DNA of 40,692 nucleotides from NCBI GenBank assembly GCA_017395545.1, contig JAFPUF010000062.1:1-40692 (forward strand). The letters run 5' to 3'. Position numbers and translations under genes: made by a program. The notes under the pieces are model-generated. The model ran no database searches, was not told the DNA's origin, and saw nothing but the letters and a program-made list of their open reading frames with translations. Every line of letters begins with the position of its first letter. The first letter of the stretch is position 1. The stretch comes from Treponema sp. (GTDB taxonomy: Bacteria > Spirochaetota > Spirochaetia > Treponematales > Treponemataceae). Shown here piece by piece: positions 40,665 to 40,692 of this stretch.

Positions 40665-40684
40665 ACAAAAAAAATCACACGGAG
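40665..40684. repeat. Second copy of the 20-nt intergenic element
   Basis: This is an exact 20-nt copy of 40036-40055, in direct orientation 629 bp away. It continues beyond the window; on the minus strand it would be the T tract and right arm of a terminator. Confidence 0.85.
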
Positions 40685-40692
40685 CAAGTCCA

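Noticed and set aside
1..40692. tRNA, rRNA or complete insertion sequence
   Set aside because: I looked for T-loop-like GTTCRA contexts, rRNA stretches, and transposase genes with terminal inverted repeats; none was convincing. The Rpn-like gene has no flanking terminal repeats.

Overview
The window looks like a chromosomal segment of a host-associated, pectin-degrading Treponema (Spirochaetota). I infer this from several lipoproteins with relaxed spirochaete-style lipoboxes, moderate GC, a secreted pectinesterase-pectate lyase, a hexuronate operon, a DUF1846 protein, a Mn-dependent CBS/DHH pyrophosphatase and a Sec yajC-secD-secF cluster. No rRNA, tRNA, CRISPR array, complete IS element or replication origin is visible. 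Species assignment is inference only.

Layout. 1-1.9 kb: a solitary beta-class DNA methyltransferase, a VapC toxin remnant and a YugP-type zinc peptidase, all on the minus strand. 2.0-6.5 kb: an SH3-domain lipoprotein, then a 969-residue lipoprotein that fuses a CE8 pectinesterase to a PL1 pectate lyase through Gly-Ser linkers. 6.6-13.2 kb: a tight five-gene plus-strand operon bounded by terminators (GNAT acetyltransferase, Nudix hydrolase, a DUF262+DUF1524 GmrSD-like nuclease, a second DUF262 protein with an unrecognised C-terminal half, and a small membrane protein). This operon is the best candidate for an undescribed, probably defensive, system. 13.2-16.2 kb: a beta-barrel-like protein, ilvE and galE, then a cluster of four short hairpins. 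16.2-19.6 kb: a BspA-type LRR protein, an SLC13/ArsB-like permease and DUF1846. 19.6-23.5 kb: an Rpn/PD-(D/E)XK transposase-like nuclease with a 12-bp tandem repeat, a lipoprotein and the pyrophosphatase. 23.5-27.3 kb: the uxuA-gntR-uxuB operon and a divergent, strongly promoted 46-codon basic microprotein. 27.3-35.4 kb: a lipoprotein, ispH, a Cache-GGDEF-EAL protein and secF-secD-yajC. 35.5-40.7 kb: a TPR protein and a membrane protein, then a TPR lipoprotein overlapping a lytic transglycosylase, an XRE regulator and a putative small RNA between two copies of a 20-nt repeat.

How the genes connect. The secreted CE8-PL1 enzyme would de-esterify and cleave pectin. UxuB and UxuA reduce and dehydrate the glucuronate-derived branch towards 2-keto-3-deoxygluconate, with the GntR gene embedded between them. 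The other genes are mostly housekeeping: protein export, isoprenoids, branched-chain amino acids, pyrophosphate and UDP-galactose.

A general pattern appears across the window. At least eight genes without a Shine-Dalgarno sequence have a -10-like hexamer ending 6-7 nt before the start codon, which suggests leaderless mRNAs. Genes inside operons have ordinary AGGAG-type sites.
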